Position numbers and translations under genes: made by a program. Below are positions 1-8,148 of a stretch of DNA of 64,000 nt, piece after piece. Numbering within the stretch: position 1 is the stretch's first letter; every line of letters begins with the position of its first letter. The notes under the pieces were generated by a model. The model saw only the letters and a list, made by a program, of their open reading frames with translations. It was not told the DNA's origin and did not search any database. Source of the stretch: JANQPD01 sp963715655 (GTDB lineage Bacteria > Bacteroidota > Bacteroidia > Flavobacteriales > Schleiferiaceae); contig OY970262.1 of assembly GCA_963715655.1 (NCBI GenBank), forward strand, positions 1-64,000, given 5' to 3'.

Positions 1-57
1 GGGGCAGGACTCGAACCTACGTCCGCCTTGGCGGATATGAACGCAACGAGACAACCT
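1..57 (-). pseudogene. Degenerate tRNA-fMet copy (3' part)
   Basis: Bases 1-21 repeat, base for base, the T-arm and part of the acceptor arm of the intact tRNA at 104-176. Similarity then resumes around the anticodon (atgaacgcaacgag here against atgagcccaacgag in the intact gene) and fades in the D arm. Where the intact gene has its short variable region, this copy carries a perfect inverted repeat, tccgcc/ggcgga. No matching 5' acceptor strand is present, so it cannot fold as a tRNA. It could be a decayed tandem duplicate or the duplicated tRNA end left by an integrated element. The copy is cut by the window edge, so its left limit is unknown. Confidence 0.55.
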
Positions 58-63
58 TAAACC

Positions 64-99
64 AAAAAAGGCTCCTACATTTCTGTAAAAGCCTTTTTT
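64..99 (-). terminator. Terminator after initiator tRNA
   Basis: A 10-bp inverted repeat (aaaaaaggct / agcctttttt) encloses a 16-nt loop and lies directly downstream of the minus-strand tRNA at 104-176. The T run needed for intrinsic termination is present on both strands because the stem itself ends in A/T runs. Confidence 0.7.
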
Positions 100-103
100 C
101 TAG

Positions 104-176
<73 letters not shown>

Positions 177-375
177 ATATTTGGACGGCAAATGTACAGC
201 GATAAACCCAAGTGACCAAACTATTTAAAATAGTTTTGCTTTACTTTTAAAAACCGCCAAAAGCGTGGGTTAAAAAGCAATTAATCATAACTTTAACTAA
301 GTATTTTAGTTTGATATTCTCCTTTTTAATCATTTTAAAAGTTATTTCTAGCGTATAAAGAATCAGCATTAAACA

Positions 376-405
376 AAAAAGGCTGCCTAAAGGCAGCCTT
401 TTTAT
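376..405 (-). terminator. Terminator of the 426-2801 gene
   Basis: The stem aaaaaggctgcc / ggcagccttttt, with a short taaa loop, is flanked by A and T runs. It sits 20 bases beyond the stop codon of the minus-strand gene that ends at 426. Confidence 0.85.
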
Positions 406-425
406 CAATTATACTTTACAAAGTA

Positions 426-2801
426 TTATCTACTTGCACTTAATGTGATCGTTCCGTTTTTTTCTTCAGATTTTCCTGTACCCACATCAGAAAATTTAGC
501 TATATAAAAGTAAACGCCATCAGCTAACTGACTTCCGTTTGCATCATTAGTGCCGTCCCAACCTTCTGTTTTATTATTTCTATCCATATAGTTATCATCT
601 TGGAAAACTCTTTCGCCCCATCTGTTAAAAATAGAAAGTGAAAGATTAGAATATTGACGCAAACCAACATCGGTAGGTCGTAGAGAGAAATAAAATCTAT
701 CGTTAATATTATCTCCGTTAGGTGTAATAATATTTGGTACATACGTTACTGCCGGATCTAATGTTGGAGGCACCGGTGGCTCATAAGAACCGGTAATAAT
801 CCAGTTACTATTAGAAAGAAGTGTGTTGGTAAGCGAAGGGTCTGAAGCCTGCACTTTTAACCAAACGCTTTTATTTTCCGGTATATCATATATATATGTC
901 AACGCTGTTCCAACTTTTCTAACGCTTGTCCAAGTGGGACCTCCACCGGTTGTATCATAATCAGAAACAAAAACTTCATAATCAGCCGGAGCACCATACG
1001 TACCATTACCATAAGGCTCCCAAGTCAATTCAAGTTGGGTTTCATTGATGGTATCTCCTTTCAGTAAAATTGAATTAATAATATTACTAGGCTCACGTGC
1101 ATTAAAATTAGTTACTATTTGTATAAGATACTGGTACACCTGATTATCAACAGCATACGCATCTAAAGTAGAATCTACGAATGTGCGCGCGTTAACATCA
1201 TTTTGAATACCAACAAATTGGAAATTCAAATCATTATTAGCCCTAAGAATATTTAAACCTCTAAAAGTTTTGGTAGAAAAGGTTGTAGTATCATATTCAA
1301 ACTCTAACTTAATGCGTTCATCGTTTTCTACTGTTACATTATTAAGCTCATATTTTATATCCTTACAATCTGTGACTTTTACAATTTGATAATAAAAATC
1401 ATCAACTTCGTACCCACACTTATTCTCCATAGTGTTTCCATCATTTCCACGTTTAAAATAAAGCAAATATTCCCCATTTAAATCAAGAGTTTGATGCAAT
1501 ACTAAACGTATTTGGTTTGTTTCTCTTAACAAGGGGGTACAAGTACTTTCAATACTTTGTATTGGTCTTGAAATGCCATCTGGGCCGATTAATAATACAT
1601 CAGTACGATCAATAGTAGGACAAAATAAGGCTTCAGAAAATACAAGATCAATTGAACGATTGTTACATGAGTATTCAATTACTGGTATTTGATAACAAGT
1701 GTCCCCAACAGTTAGCCTTGCAGGATCCAAATCATTATTCACAACAACACTATCTAAATTTGACCTATACTTCTTGACAACACTAGCAATACTATCATAG
1801 TCTAAACAGCGAATACTATATTGCGTGATGCTCGTGTTCAAACGAGGGCCATTTTTGACCTTTGCTTTGCAAGCCGCATCAACTGGCACTTGCATATCCC
1901 TACGCACCACACTTATTTTTTCCCATCGAATAGTAACCGGGTTAAAACGATACTCTTCCACTTCAATGAGAACAACATACACTCCTGCCAAACTAGGCAT
2001 AAACGTGAAGAATCCAAATTTTCTATCAATAGCAAAACCAAAATGCGTTGGCATGGGATTAGTCTCCGTGTTAGCACCACTAAAAACTAAATCAACTTCC
2101 GAACAACCAGCGCCTGGTCTTCTAGGTGTGCTGAATCTATAATACAGACTATCTCCATCAGGCTCTATAACGGGGTGATCCCAATTAAAAGGACGAGGGT
2201 TTGGAGCGACTAGATCTACAACACAGAATCTTTTTATACCTGGTTTTAAAAACTGAGGCGAACTATTATGACTAATTTGATTATTTAAAAAGGATGAAAT
2301 AGAAAAACCATCATTATCAAATCCGTTTGTGATTGCTCCATTTCTACAACATAAGTCCCATTGCATTGTCCAATCTACGCACTTAGGAATGGTTACATAA
2401 CCTCGATAAGCATAAACCTCAAAAAGAGCACCTGAGACACCTATCGCAGCGGGTTCAGCACAATCATCTTGTTCTGGCACATCATCTCCGCAACCTACCG
2501 CTACAGTATCGTTATTAGCATTTATTTCATAGAAATAAGGATGGGTAGTACAATTAAGCACTTCATTAAAAGTACTACAGCTTGAAGTAAAACATACAGA
2601 CTGTGTTGGAGGCAAAGGCTGTCCACCAATTCCAAATGCATCTTTATAAACAGTTAATGTTACATAGTATCTATCTGGATTAGCAGTAGTAGGACTATGT
2701 AAATATGTGATTTCCGCACCGGCAACATGAGTAGCTTTCACTTCACTGCTAAAAAGCAATGTGATTATGGGTAACACTAATCCTAATAATAATTTTTTCA
2801 T
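426..2801 (-). CDS. T9SS type B sorting domain surface protein
   Basis: The product is a secreted protein of about 791 residues. The chosen start gives a signal peptide (MKKLLLGLVLPIITLLFSS, then a polar region with VKA before mature ATHVAG). A longer reading to 2849 would put 16 unlikely residues before it. The minus-strand AAGGAG touching the ATG is too close to act as an ordinary ribosome site. The N-terminal half is rich in paired cysteines and contains Ig-like beta segments. The last ~85 residues are the gliding-motility-associated domain: VPNIITPNGDNINDRF, LSIFNRWGERVF, WDGTNDANG and LADGVYFYIAKF. That domain directs export through the type IX system and retention at the cell surface. 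Its opening (ATHVAGAEITY) resembles that of the protein at 33989-36670 (ATHNRAGEITY), so the two are paralogues. The specific ligand or role is unknown. Confidence 0.88.
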   Translation of the reverse strand: MKKLLLGLVLPIITLLFSSEVKATHVAGAEITYLHSPTTANPDRYYVTLTVYKDAFGIGGQPLPPTQSVCFTSSCSTFNEVLNCTTHPYFYEINANNDTVAVGCGDDVPEQDDCAEPAAIGVSGALFEVYAYRGYVTIPKCVDWTMQWDLCCRNGAITNGFDNDGFSISSFLNNQISHNSSPQFLKPGIKRFCVVDLVAPNPRPFNWDHPVIEPDGDSLYYRFSTPRRPGAGCSEVDLVFSGANTETNPMPTHFGFAIDRKFGFFTFMPSLAGVYVVLIEVEEYRFNPVTIRWEKISVVRRDMQVPVDAACKAKVKNGPRLNTSITQYSIRCLDYDSIASVVKKYRSNLDSVVVNNDLDPARLTVGDTCYQIPVIEYSCNNRSIDLVFSEALFCPTIDRTDVLLIGPDGISRPIQSIESTCTPLLRETNQIRLVLHQTLDLNGEYLLYFKRGNDGNTMENKCGYEVDDFYYQIVKVTDCKDIKYELNNVTVENDERIKLEFEYDTTTFSTKTFRGLNILRANNDLNFQFVGIQNDVNARTFVDSTLDAYAVDNQVYQYLIQIVTNFNAREPSNIINSILLKGDTINETQLELTWEPYGNGTYGAPADYEVFVSDYDTTGGGPTWTSVRKVGTALTYIYDIPENKSVWLKVQASDPSLTNTLLSNSNWIITGSYEPPVPPTLDPAVTYVPNIITPNGDNINDRFYFSLRPTDVGLRQYSNLSLSIFNRWGERVFQDDNYMDRNNKTEGWDGTNDANGSQLADGVYFYIAKFSDVGTGKSEEKNGTITLSASR

Positions 2802-3013
2802 CTCCTTGGTTTTATTAATCTGAGGATAAAAGTATAGTATTGTTAACAATCTCCCAAGGATATTTACCTTTCCCTTAACTTAACTTAGTAAAACAACGAT
2901 TTTTCAAGTTTGCGAAATTGTTAATAACCTAAAATCGGTGGCTCAACATGATTTATCTAAAATACAACCTGATACGTGCGTTAGCAAAGTAAACTTAACG
3001 TGCTATTAATCCT

Positions 3014-3021
3014 TAGTTTTG
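3014..3021 (+). promoter_or_regulatory. -7 box upstream of lepA
   Basis: TAGTTTTG matches the Bacteroidota -7 consensus TAnnTTTG and lies 34 bases before the lepA start. No clear TTG was found at the usual distance upstream, so the call rests on the -7 box alone. Confidence 0.45.
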
Positions 3022-3055
3022 CACCCTCTGTAAAGGAAATAAAGACGTAAAGCAC

Positions 3056-4852
3056 ATGAAGAATTTTAGAAACTTTTGCATTATTGCCCATATTGACCAC
3101 GGTAAAAGCACTTTGGCCGATAGACTTTTGGAGCATACGCAAACAGTAACGCAGCGCGAGCAAAAAAATCAGCTTTTAGATGATATGGATTTGGAACGCG
3201 AACGCGGTATTACTATTAAAAGCCATGCTATACAAATGGTGTTTCCATTTGAAGGTACGGATTATATTTTCAATTTAATTGATACGCCTGGGCATGTAGA
3301 TTTTAGCTACGAGGTATCTCGCGCAATAGCGGCTTGCGAAGGTGCTTTACTTATTGTAGATGCTGCGCAAGGTATTCAGGCACAAACCATTAGCAATTTA
3401 TATTTAGCTTTGGAGCATGATTTGGAAATCATTCCGGTGCTTAATAAAATAGATTTGCCCAGTGCTAATCCGGAAGAAGTAAAGGATCAAATTATTGATT
3501 TAATTGGCTGTAAGGATGAGGATATTATTCCCGCTTCCGCTAAAACGGGTATTGGTATTAAAGAAATTTTAGAAGCCATTGTAAAGCGTATTCCATGCCC
3601 CGTGGGTGACCCAGATGCACCGTTACAAGCCTTAATTTTTGATTCTGTTTTTAATCCTTACCGTGGCATAGAAGCTTTTTTTAAGGTAATAAACGGCACC
3701 ATGAAAAGTGGTGAGGAGGTAATTTTTATGAATACCGGAAACAAATATCACGCGGATGAAATTGGTGTGTTAAAGCTGAAGCAAGAGCCGCGCAAAACCA
3801 TGAGTGCCGGGGATGTTGGGTACATTATTTCTGGTATTAAAGAAGCAAAAGAGGTTAAAGTAGGTGATACCATTACTTCTTTAGCCAACAGAGCAGATAA
3901 ATCCATTAGTGGTTTTGAAGATGTAAAACCTATGGTATTTGCCGGAATTTATCCGGTAGATACCGATGAATTTGAAGAATTACGCGCCAGTTTAGAAAAG
4001 TTACAATTAAATGATGCCAGTTTAACTTTTGAGCCAGAGTCATCGGTGGCGTTAGGTTTTGGTTTTAGATGTGGCTTTTTAGGTATGCTGCACATGGAGA
4101 TTGTGCAAGAACGTTTGGAGCGTGAATTTAATATGACGGTAATAACTACCGTGCCCAACGTAAGCTACCATGCGTTTATGAAAAAAACGCCTACGGTTTT
4201 AGAAATTGTTACCAACCCTTCTGAGTTTCCGGATATTACCAAATTAGAAAGGATGGAGGAGCCTTATATAAAGGCACAAATCATTACAAAATCTGATTAC
4301 GTAGGTGCGGTAATGAACTTATGTATTGAAAAACGTGGTGTACTAAAAAACCAAACCTATTTAACTAGCGAGCGTGTAGAACTTACGTTTGATATGCCTT
4401 TGGCGGAAATTGTATTTGATTTTTATGACAGGCTAAAATCTATTTCACGCGGCTATGCTTCGTTTGATTATCATCCAATTGGCTATGTAGAGTCTGATCT
4501 TAGCAAAGTAGATGTGATGCTAAACGGAGAAATTGTAGATGCCCTTTCTGCGCTAGTTCACCGTAGTAATGCCTTTGATATTGGTAAAAAAATCTGCGAA
4601 AAGCTCAAAGAACTAATTCCGCGCCAGCAGTTTATGATTGCCATACAAGCCGCTATTGGTGCAAAAATTATTGCACGTGAAACGTTAAGTGCCCTTAGAA
4701 AAGATGTAACAGCAAAATGCTATGGTGGTGATATATCGCGTAAGCGGAAACTTTTAGAAAAGCAAAAAGCGGGTAAAAAACGTATGCGCCAAGTGGGCAA
4801 CGTAGAAATTCCGCAAGAAGCCTTTTTAGCGGTGCTGAAATTAAATGATTAA
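3056..4852 (+). CDS. lepA: Elongation factor 4 (LepA) GTPase
   Basis: This is a ribosome-associated GTPase, known to back-translocate or remodel ribosomes during initiation and stress. At 598 residues it has the normal family length. Visible GTPase motifs are P-loop AHIDHGKST (residues 11-19), switch II DTPGH (about 77-81) and NKID (about 132-135). These are followed by EF-G-like domains II, III and V. The C-terminal domain is specific to LepA and shows the basic SRKRKLLEKQKAGKKR segment. Domain IV of EF-G is absent, as expected. The gene is monocistronic by appearance, with a -7 box at 3014. Confidence 0.98.
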   Translation: MKNFRNFCIIAHIDHGKSTLADRLLEHTQTVTQREQKNQLLDDMDLERERGITIKSHAIQMVFPFEGTDYIFNLIDTPGHVDFSYEVSRAIAACEGALLIVDAAQGIQAQTISNLYLALEHDLEIIPVLNKIDLPSANPEEVKDQIIDLIGCKDEDIIPASAKTGIGIKEILEAIVKRIPCPVGDPDAPLQALIFDSVFNPYRGIEAFFKVINGTMKSGEEVIFMNTGNKYHADEIGVLKLKQEPRKTMSAGDVGYIISGIKEAKEVKVGDTITSLANRADKSISGFEDVKPMVFAGIYPVDTDEFEELRASLEKLQLNDASLTFEPESSVALGFGFRCGFLGMLHMEIVQERLEREFNMTVITTVPNVSYHAFMKKTPTVLEIVTNPSEFPDITKLERMEEPYIKAQIITKSDYVGAVMNLCIEKRGVLKNQTYLTSERVELTFDMPLAEIVFDFYDRLKSISRGYASFDYHPIGYVESDLSKVDVMLNGEIVDALSALVHRSNAFDIGKKICEKLKELIPRQQFMIAIQAAIGAKIIARETLSALRKDVTAKCYGGDISRKRKLLEKQKAGKKRMRQVGNVEIPQEAFLAVLKLND

Positions 4853-4867
4853 AGAGGTTGAAGGGTT

Positions 4868-4925
4868 TCATTGTTGAAAGTTGAAAGACGTTGCGTCTAA
4901 ACTGTGCGCTTAAAAGTAAGCTTAG
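4868..4925. repeat. 58-bp direct repeat, copy 1
   Basis: This unit (tcattgttgaaagttgaaag through cttag) recurs at 4998-5055 with three differences. Between the copies lie short GGAGG/CCTCC-rich segments. The region 4853-5196 between lepA and the SDR gene holds these repeats and no credible gene. Confidence 0.8.
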
Positions 4926-4997
4926 TTTATCCTCCTTTGGAGAGCCTGCATTGAGCTTGACGAAGTGAGGTGCGGAGGAACGAGGCGGAGGAGAGTC

Positions 4998-5055
4998 TCA
5001 TTATTGAAAGTTGAAAGACGTTACGTCTAAACTGTGCGCTTAAAAGTAAGCGTAG
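4998..5055. repeat. 58-bp direct repeat, copy 2
   Basis: Second copy of the unit at 4868-4925, in the same orientation. The 72-bp spacer and the segment after 5090 contain purine-rich ggcggagga motifs seen in many Bacteroidota intergenic repeats. Two copies with unequal flanks do not form a CRISPR array. Confidence 0.8.
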
Positions 5056-5196
5056 CTTTTTTCGCACTTTAAACCAAAATCCTCCATTTATTGGCGGAGG
5101 AGGATTGAAGTTAAGGTAAATTCCAAAAAAATGGGTTAAAAATCTTTAAAACAAGGACTTTTAACCCATAACTATAAACGTATAACCCCTAGTTAC

Positions 5197-5949
5197 CTAT
5201 TGCGCTAAATATCCTCCATCAAGTGGATAATACGTTGCGTTGGCAAAAGATGCGTCATCGCTAGCAAGCCACAAAACTAATTGCGCTATCTCATCAGGTC
5301 TTCCCATGCGGCCAATGGGGTGCATTCCTTCCAGCATTTTAGTGGTTTCCTCATCTAAGTTAGCTTCTAATAATGGTGTTTTCACAAACCCTGGCCCAAC
5401 GGCATTTACGCGAACACCCTCTGCACCATATTCAATACCAGCATTTTGCGTTAAACCTACTACACCATGTTTTGCTGTAACGTAGGCAGCACTTCCTTTA
5501 AACCCAACTTGGCCTAAAATTGAAGCAATGTTTATAATAGAACCGCTGCCGCCTTTTACCATCTGCGGAATTTGATAACGTAATCCGTAAAAAACACCGT
5601 TCAGATTGATGTTTAGCACTTTGTGCCAATCATCTAAATCAATTTCACCAATCGGCTTAGCCTCACCACTTATTCCCGCATTATTCACAGCAATGTGTAA
5701 GCCGCCAAACTGCTCTACCGCTTTGGCTACACTGCTTTCGCTATCTTCTGCTTTAGATACATCTGCTTTGTAAAAAGCCGCTTCTCCTCCGTTGGATTTT
5801 ATTTCTTCCGTTACTTTTTTGCCATTCTCTTCATCCACATCCGTAAGCAAAACTTTTGCACCATTTTTGGCGAAAAGTCTAGCAATAGAAGCACCTATTC
5901 CAGAACCGGCACCTGTTACAATTGCTACTTTTCCTTTTAACTTTTCCAT
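5197..5949 (-). CDS. Short-chain dehydrogenase/reductase
   Basis: An NAD(P)-dependent oxidoreductase of the classical SDR family, 250 residues, cytosolic. The cofactor motif TGAGSGIG is at residues 12-19. Asp37-38 (LLTDVDE) after the second strand suggests NAD(H) preference. NNAG lies near residue 90. The catalytic Ser is in IASILG, with YVTAK carrying the catalytic Tyr and Lys. The sequence resembles the broad 'glucose 1-dehydrogenase/3-oxoacyl-ACP reductase-like' group, but the substrate cannot be told from sequence. It is read in the same direction as trpS upstream, with 56 bases between them. Confidence 0.9.
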   Translation of the reverse strand: MEKLKGKVAIVTGAGSGIGASIARLFAKNGAKVLLTDVDEENGKKVTEEIKSNGGEAAFYKADVSKAEDSESSVAKAVEQFGGLHIAVNNAGISGEAKPIGEIDLDDWHKVLNINLNGVFYGLRYQIPQMVKGGSGSIINIASILGQVGFKGSAAYVTAKHGVVGLTQNAGIEYGAEGVRVNAVGPGFVKTPLLEANLDEETTKMLEGMHPIGRMGRPDEIAQLVLWLASDDASFANATYYPLDGGYLAQ

Positions 5950-6005
5950 GACTATTTTTTTTTGTGATATAAATATTCAACGTAGGAAAAGCCTAGAATG
6001 TTTGT

Positions 6006-6977
6006 TTAAAAACCCAAACTTGCACGAACTCTCAGAAGCACCGCATCGGCTACTTTTTTAGCCTTAGCCGCACCTTGCTTTAACTTTTCATCAAGCAAAT
6101 GTGGGTTTTCCATGTAGTGATTAAAAGCAATACGCTCGTGCTGATATTTTTCTAAAAGCACATTTAACAAGGCCAATTTAGCATGGCCGTAGCCAAAACC
6201 ACCGGCTAGGTAATTTTTACGCATTTCTGCGATTTGAGCATCGGTGGCAACCAATTTATAAATAGCAAACACATTACACGTATCCGGATTTTTGGGTTCT
6301 TCTAGGCCTTTAGAGTCTGTTTCAATGCCCATCACCTGCTTCTTTAGTTGTTTATCGGGTAAAAATATATCGATAATATTGCCATAAGATTTGCTCATCT
6401 TTTGACCATCCGTACCTGGTACGGTCATTACATCATCACGAATATCAGCTTCTGGCACCACCAAAATTTCTTTTCCAACTGAGCGGTTTAATGCACCCGC
6501 CATATCACGCGTCATTTCTAAATGTTGACGTTGATCTTTACCTACGGGTACTTTATTAGCATCATACAGTAAAATATCTGCGGCCATTAATACCGGGTAG
6601 TCAAATAGACCAGCATTTATATCACTCAACTTATCGCTTTTATCTTTAAAACTATGGGCATTTGCCAACATTGGGTAAGGTGTGTAGCAGTTTAAATACC
6701 ACGTAAGTTCGGTTACTTGTGGCAAATCGCTTTGTAAATAAAAAGTGTTTTTATCGGTATCAAAACCGAACGCAAGCCAAGCTGCGGCTACCGCATGTAC
6801 GTTTTGCTTACGCTGATTTGCATTTTTTAAAGACGTAAGCGAGTGTAAATCAGCAATAAAAAAGTACGAGTCATTTTTGGCATCGCGCGAAAGCGCAATA
6901 GCCGGCTGAATAGCGCCTAAAATATTACCTAAGTGAGGTCTTCCACTGCTCTGTATTCCTGTTAAAATCCTAGCCAT
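6006..6977 (-). CDS. trpS: Tryptophanyl-tRNA synthetase
   Basis: This class I synthetase charges tRNA-Trp with tryptophan. The start chosen (MARILTGIQSSGRPHLGN) gives 323 residues, the usual bacterial length. The reading frame is open further upstream to 7061, but that extension has no family similarity and would cross the divergent promoter region. The HIGH-like motif appears as PHLGN near residue 14. The second signature KMSKS is near residue 195 (GQKMSKSYGN). The gene is divergent from the acyltransferase at 7056, with 78 bases between starts. A reversed -7 box lies at 7004-7011. Confidence 0.96.
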   Translation of the reverse strand: MARILTGIQSSGRPHLGNILGAIQPAIALSRDAKNDSYFFIADLHSLTSLKNANQRKQNVHAVAAAWLAFGFDTDKNTFYLQSDLPQVTELTWYLNCYTPYPMLANAHSFKDKSDKLSDINAGLFDYPVLMAADILLYDANKVPVGKDQRQHLEMTRDMAGALNRSVGKEILVVPEADIRDDVMTVPGTDGQKMSKSYGNIIDIFLPDKQLKKQVMGIETDSKGLEEPKNPDTCNVFAIYKLVATDAQIAEMRKNYLAGGFGYGHAKLALLNVLLEKYQHERIAFNHYMENPHLLDEKLKQGAAKAKKVADAVLLRVRASLGF

Positions 6978-7003
6978 TATCAAAAATTTGAATAATTGTT
7001 GGT

Positions 7004-7011
7004 CAAAAGTA
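7004..7011 (-). promoter_or_regulatory. trpS: -7 box for trpS (divergent promoter)
   Basis: On the minus strand this reads TACTTTTG, a perfect TAnnTTTG, 26 bases before the trpS start. The identical octamer occurs in the opposite direction at 7043-7050 for the acyltransferase gene, so the intergenic stretch carries two divergent promoters. Confidence 0.5.
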
Positions 7012-7042
7012 ACAAGCGTAGCATTGCGTTGGTGTATTATTT

Positions 7043-7050
7043 TACTTTTG
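7043..7050 (+). promoter_or_regulatory. -7 box for acyltransferase-gatC
   Basis: TACTTTTG ends only five bases before the ATG at 7056, and a TTG at 7024-7026 lies 16 bases upstream of it. A start site at the usual distance would fall at or beside the start codon, implying a leaderless or nearly leaderless message. Confidence 0.5.
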
Positions 7051-7055
7051 CCGTT

Positions 7056-7814
7056 ATGCAAAAAATGCTGAGACCCCTAATTTTTTTATGGCGTATATGG
7101 TTTTACGGCACCATTCTCATCTCAATACTGGTGCTTTTTCCGTTCATTTTTGTGAGTTCCCTTACACCAAAATGGTATCGCACATTTTTCTTTTTTGCGC
7201 GCGTGTGGGCATGGATGGTTTTAATACTCACCGGCTTTTGGCCAAAAGTAAAATGGCTAGAAAAGCCTGACCCAAAAGGACAATATATAATTGCACCTAA
7301 CCACAGTAGTTTGGCAGATATTATGCTTACGCTGGCTATTTTTCCTAATTGCTTTTTATTTATTGGTAAAAAGGAATTGGCTAAAATGCCTTTATTTGGC
7401 TATTTTTATAAGCGTACCAATCTTTTGGTGGATAGAAAAAGTATGCGGAGTAGAATTGAGGTATTTGATAGAGCTAAGGAAAAAATAAAAGAAGGTTTGG
7501 GTGTGTGTGTGTATCCCGAAGGACTTGTACCTAAAGATGAAGGCACCACATTGGCAGATTTTAAAAATGGTGCCTTTAAATTGGCTGCTGAAAATAACAT
7601 TCCTTTAATTCCCGTAACTATTTTTGACGGAAAGCGCAAAATGCCTTTTAGCTGGACTAGAGGCCGACCAGGAATATTACGTGTTACAGTGCATCCGTTT
7701 TTGCTTCCCCAAGAAATGCCTGAACCGGCCCAAGAAACCTTGAAGATTAGATGTTACACCATTATCTTTGAAGCGTTAAGTAGAGATACGAAATATATGT
7801 TACCCACAAAATGA
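7056..7814 (+). CDS. 1-acyl-glycerol-3-phosphate acyltransferase family
   Basis: A membrane-bound lysophospholipid acyltransferase of the PlsC type, 252 residues, likely transferring an acyl chain to lysophosphatidate in phospholipid synthesis. It opens with hydrophobic segments (residues 3-35 and ~45-60). The HX4D catalytic motif follows (NHSSLADI, near residue 80), and then YPEG (near 150), which replaces the commoner FPEGTR. The ATG at 7056 is preferred over an upstream in-frame start at 6996 because that extension overlaps the -7 box at 7043. The stop overlaps the gatC start (ATGA), so the two are translated as a pair. Confidence 0.88.
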   Translation: MQKMLRPLIFLWRIWFYGTILISILVLFPFIFVSSLTPKWYRTFFFFARVWAWMVLILTGFWPKVKWLEKPDPKGQYIIAPNHSSLADIMLTLAIFPNCFLFIGKKELAKMPLFGYFYKRTNLLVDRKSMRSRIEVFDRAKEKIKEGLGVCVYPEGLVPKDEGTTLADFKNGAFKLAAENNIPLIPVTIFDGKRKMPFSWTRGRPGILRVTVHPFLLPQEMPEPAQETLKIRCYTIIFEALSRDTKYMLPTK

Positions 7815-8110
7815 AGATTGACAAAGCAACCATAGATCGATTGGCGCACCTATCACGCCTGCAGTTTAGCGAAAAGGAAACTGTGCGCATGCAGGGAGAT
7901 TTGGAGAACATGTTGACCTTTGTAGATAAAATTAACCGCTTAGATTTAGAGGGCATACCACCTTTAGTTTATATGACGGAAGGTGAAGACGAGCTGAGAG
8001 AGGATTTGGTGATAAAAACTATTACTAAAGATGAAGCTTTAAAAAATGCCCCTGACCGTGATACAGATTATTTTAGAGTGCCTAAGGTAATGCGTAGAGA
8101 CTCCGAATAA
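7811..8110 (+). CDS. gatC: Asp/Glu-tRNA amidotransferase subunit C
   Basis: The small subunit of the GatCAB complex, which converts misacylated Glu-tRNA-Gln or Asp-tRNA-Asn to the amidated forms. It is 99 residues long, normal for the family. The N-terminal helix IDRLAHLSRLQFSE and the central ENMLTFVDKINRLD are typical. The gene starts four bases before the acyltransferase stop (ATGA overlap). An asparaginyl-tRNA synthetase is encoded at 21402-22835, so in this organism the amidotransferase is presumably needed mainly for glutamine. gatA and gatB are not in the window. Confidence 0.93.
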   Translation: MKIDKATIDRLAHLSRLQFSEKETVRMQGDLENMLTFVDKINRLDLEGIPPLVYMTEGEDELREDLVIKTITKDEALKNAPDRDTDYFRVPKVMRRDSE

Positions 8111-8120
8111 TACCGTTTGG

Positions 8121-8128
8121 TATCTTTG
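8121..8128 (+). promoter_or_regulatory. -7 box of the two-component operon
   Basis: TATCTTTG matches TAnnTTTG and lies 20 bases before the sensor kinase start. It overlaps a small inverted repeat (ATACC-GTTT-GGTAT, 8110-8123). Confidence 0.45.
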
Positions 8129-8148
8129 AGCTTTACCATTTTATTTTC

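Noticed and set aside
1821..2142. Plus-strand open frames inside the T9SS type B gene
   Set aside because: They mirror the coding strand of a convincing protein, with no signal, motif or promoter of their own.
4868..5055. Repeated 58-bp units as a possible CRISPR
   Set aside because: Only two copies, imperfect, with a 72-bp spacer that itself contains repeat-like sequence, and no cas genes.
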